From Granulicella pectinivorans (GTDB lineage: Bacteria > Acidobacteriota > Terriglobia > Terriglobales > Acidobacteriaceae): DNA of 64,000 bases. The translations under genes and the position numbers were made by a program. The stretch is from the NCBI RefSeq assembly GCF_900114625.1, contig NZ_FOZL01000001.1:3534001-3598000 (forward strand), written 5' to 3'. Shown here piece after piece: positions 62,525 through 64,000 of the stretch (its first letter is position 1; every line of letters begins with the position of its first letter). The notes under the pieces are model-generated. The model saw only the letters and a list, made by a program, of their open reading frames with translations. It did not search any database and was not told the origin of the DNA.

Positions 62525-63844
62525 TTAGATGAAGTTCAGGAATGTTTCCTGGCGCACTTGAGACCCTGGGAAGACCGCTTCGAGGTTCTTCGAACCCAGC
62601 GTCTTGAACGCCGCCTCACCCAGCACATTGCGGAAATCCGTCGTCACAGCAAGATCCCGGCCCTCATTAAGTTGATCATTTGATAACCCCGGCCACTTCC
62701 CATAGACCTTACCGCCCTTCACCTTGCCGCCGAGCACGAACATTACATTCGCGTGACCATGGTCGGTGCCGCCTGTGCCATTCTGACGGGCGGTTCTGCC
62801 AAACTCCGACATGGTCACCAGCGTGATGTTGTCGGCGTCCTGCCCCATGTCCTTCCAGAAGGCCGCAATCGACTCCGAGAACTCCTTCAATCGATTCGCA
62901 AGCTGACCGGTCGAGTTCCCCTGATTCTGGTGCGTGTCCCAGCCGCCGATATCCGAGAACGCCGCTTCGACACCCAGATTCGCCTTCATCAACTGTGCAA
63001 TCTGCTTCAGGCTGTTGCCGAACGGGCCTGCGGGATAAACAACGCCCGCCGCCGGCCTGTAATGAGCCGGATCAGACGCCTTCAGCATCTTGACTGCCTC
63101 GAACGTCTCCTGTCCGGTGCCGTGCAGCACGGCGTCGGTACTCTCGTCGTACATTGCCTGGAAGGCGTTCGAAATCGGCGAGGCCTGCGGTCCCTTACCG
63201 CCAACTGAAAAGTCTTCGAGGTTGTTCACGGCAATCGCAGGCAGCTTCCCTTGAAGGGTACGCGGAACCTGGGTCCCCAGGGCGACGGCGCGGAAGGCCG
63301 ATGGCTTCCCTTCCACCGGCCCAGCGGCCAGCGCACGGTTGAGCCACCCATCCTGCGTTGCCTTCACGCCGGGGGTACCGCTCTCCATATAGTCCTGTGC
63401 ATCGAAATGAGAACGCGTTGAATCGGGTGAGCCTGCGGCATGAATGATCGCCAGGTGCCCCCCATCGTAGAGAGGTTTGAAGGCTGCCATCGCTGGATGC
63501 AGCCCGAAAAAACCGTTCAGGTCCAACACGTCTTTTTGCTGGATCGCGATCGTGGGACGCATCGCGTAGTAGTTCTTCTCCTGGTACGGGACAACAATGT
63601 TCAGGCCATCCGCCGCTCCACGCTGGAAGAGCACCACCAGTTTCTTGCCGTTCGCGGCAGCAGTCGTGGCTTCGGCCATTACGCTCTTCATCAGAAACGC
63701 CGGAATCACCGACGTTCCGACGAGCGCGAGCGCGCCGTTCTTCATGAATCCGCGCCGCGAGATGGCGCGGCGAGCAAGATCGCGCCCGTGCATGTCACAT
63801 CCCCAGTTGCTCTCGTCCATCAGGCCCAGATTGCGATTTCCCAT
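62525..63844 (-). CDS. DUF1501-family Tat-exported protein
   Basis: A 439-residue exported protein. ATG 63844 (MGNRNLGLMDESNW) has GGAGGA upstream, better than the ATG at 63862. A twin-arginine leader (SRRGFMKNGALALVGTSVIPA) precedes the DUF1501 (sulfatase-like alkaline-phosphatase superfamily) domain: VVLFQRGAADGLNIVVPY, FFGLHPAMAAFKPLYDGGHLAIIHAAGSPDSTRSHFDAQDYME, GGWDTHQNQG and TMSEFGRTARQNGTGGTDHGHANVMFVLGG. These contain the metal/His-Asp residues of the fold. Such genes sit directly after DUF1800 genes, as here. Substrate unknown; surface-polymer processing is the usual guess. Confidence 0.93.
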   Translation of the reverse strand: MGNRNLGLMDESNWGCDMHGRDLARRAISRRGFMKNGALALVGTSVIPAFLMKSVMAEATTAAANGKKLVVLFQRGAADGLNIVVPYQEKNYYAMRPTIAIQQKDVLDLNGFFGLHPAMAAFKPLYDGGHLAIIHAAGSPDSTRSHFDAQDYMESGTPGVKATQDGWLNRALAAGPVEGKPSAFRAVALGTQVPRTLQGKLPAIAVNNLEDFSVGGKGPQASPISNAFQAMYDESTDAVLHGTGQETFEAVKMLKASDPAHYRPAAGVVYPAGPFGNSLKQIAQLMKANLGVEAAFSDIGGWDTHQNQGNSTGQLANRLKEFSESIAAFWKDMGQDADNITLVTMSEFGRTARQNGTGGTDHGHANVMFVLGGKVKGGKVYGKWPGLSNDQLNEGRDLAVTTDFRNVLGEAAFKTLGSKNLEAVFPGSQVRQETFLNFI

Positions 63845-63934
63845 GTCATCCTCCGTACACATGATGCTGAACGTTCAGAGCATCGGCTGTTAATGCAAAC
63901 GCGCTTAGGGCGAAGAAGTTGCAAGAACACTCTA

Positions 63935-64000
63935 TTATCGACGCTGAAACTCAGGCGAACCAAGCAGAAGTCCGGCCATTCCAGCGGCCTGCGCGTCCTG
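63935..64000 (-). CDS. DUF1800-family protein, C-terminal end only
   Basis: The last 21 codons are seen, ending in TAA at 63937-63935. They read QDAQAAGMAGLLLGSPEFQR and R, the typical C-terminus of DUF1800 proteins (LLLGSPEFQRR). The rest lies beyond the right edge. The gene precedes the DUF1501 gene on the same strand with 90 bases between them, the usual DUF1800-DUF1501 order. Confidence 0.85.
   Translation of the reverse strand, partial: QDAQAAGMAGLLLGSPEFQRR

Overview
The window looks like chromosomal DNA from a member of the Acidobacteriota, probably the Terriglobales/Acidobacteriaceae (Granulicella/Terriglobus/Edaphobacter type). The support is indirect: GC-rich DNA with many GTG/TTG starts, an Oar-type TonB receptor with a carboxypeptidase-regulatory N-terminal domain, a giant choice-of-anchor-D surface protein, a DUF1800/DUF1501 pair and a soluble kinase-TPR protein. 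No transposase, integrase, phage gene or CRISPR array is visible.

Layout. 1-1056: end of a polysaccharide flippase. 1108-5506: GH78 rhamnosidase, small zinc ribbon, subclass-B3-type metallo-beta-lactamase. 5576-12849: two paralogous secreted pilin-like proteins on divergent strands; the plus-strand copy heads a tight operon with a periplasmic-chaperone-like protein, an outer-membrane barrel candidate and two beta-sandwich proteins. tRNA-Ser follows. 13081-19590: LuxR-type regulator and a minus-strand metal-uptake locus (two small Cys/His-rich secreted proteins, TonB receptor, PepSY membrane protein), probably for copper. 19668-29811: PNPOx-like protein, polytopic membrane protein, OFA-type MFS transporter with its small subunit, Ser/Thr kinase, GT39-like enzyme, HAD hydrolase. 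29892-40359: tRNA-Leu, secG, glyoxalase-II-like hydrolase, aminotransferase, HAD, a ~1950-residue surface protein, RibBA-family protein, a 75-residue protein. 40517-50200: Dabb protein, CSS-EAL phosphodiesterase, LLM oxidoreductase, S10 peptidase, Tat-exported phosphoesterase, HTH protein, and a coupled DapA-like/gpmI/MBL operon. 50462-64000: membrane protein, an RsbQ-PAS-GGDEF module, carA/membrane protein/carB, Rieske protein, a hydrolase-fold protein, DUF1501 and the tail of DUF1800.

How the genes work together. The most intriguing block is 5576-12849, which resembles a stripped-down chaperone-usher fibre system far from classical ones. The 14269-19590 block resembles the DUF2946/TonB/PepSY copper loci of Proteobacteria. 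The 51325-53699 pair is an RsbQ-like sensor hydrolase next to a PAS-GGDEF cyclase whose last codons appear displaced by a one-base indel in an A5 run. Several enzymes have lost hallmark residues while keeping the fold: the RibA half of RibBA (no zinc cysteines), the DapA-like protein (no Schiff-base lysine), a membrane-anchored alpha/beta hydrolase (no nucleophile serine), and the B3 lactamase (Gln for His116). All functional names rest on motif recognition by eye; no database search was run.
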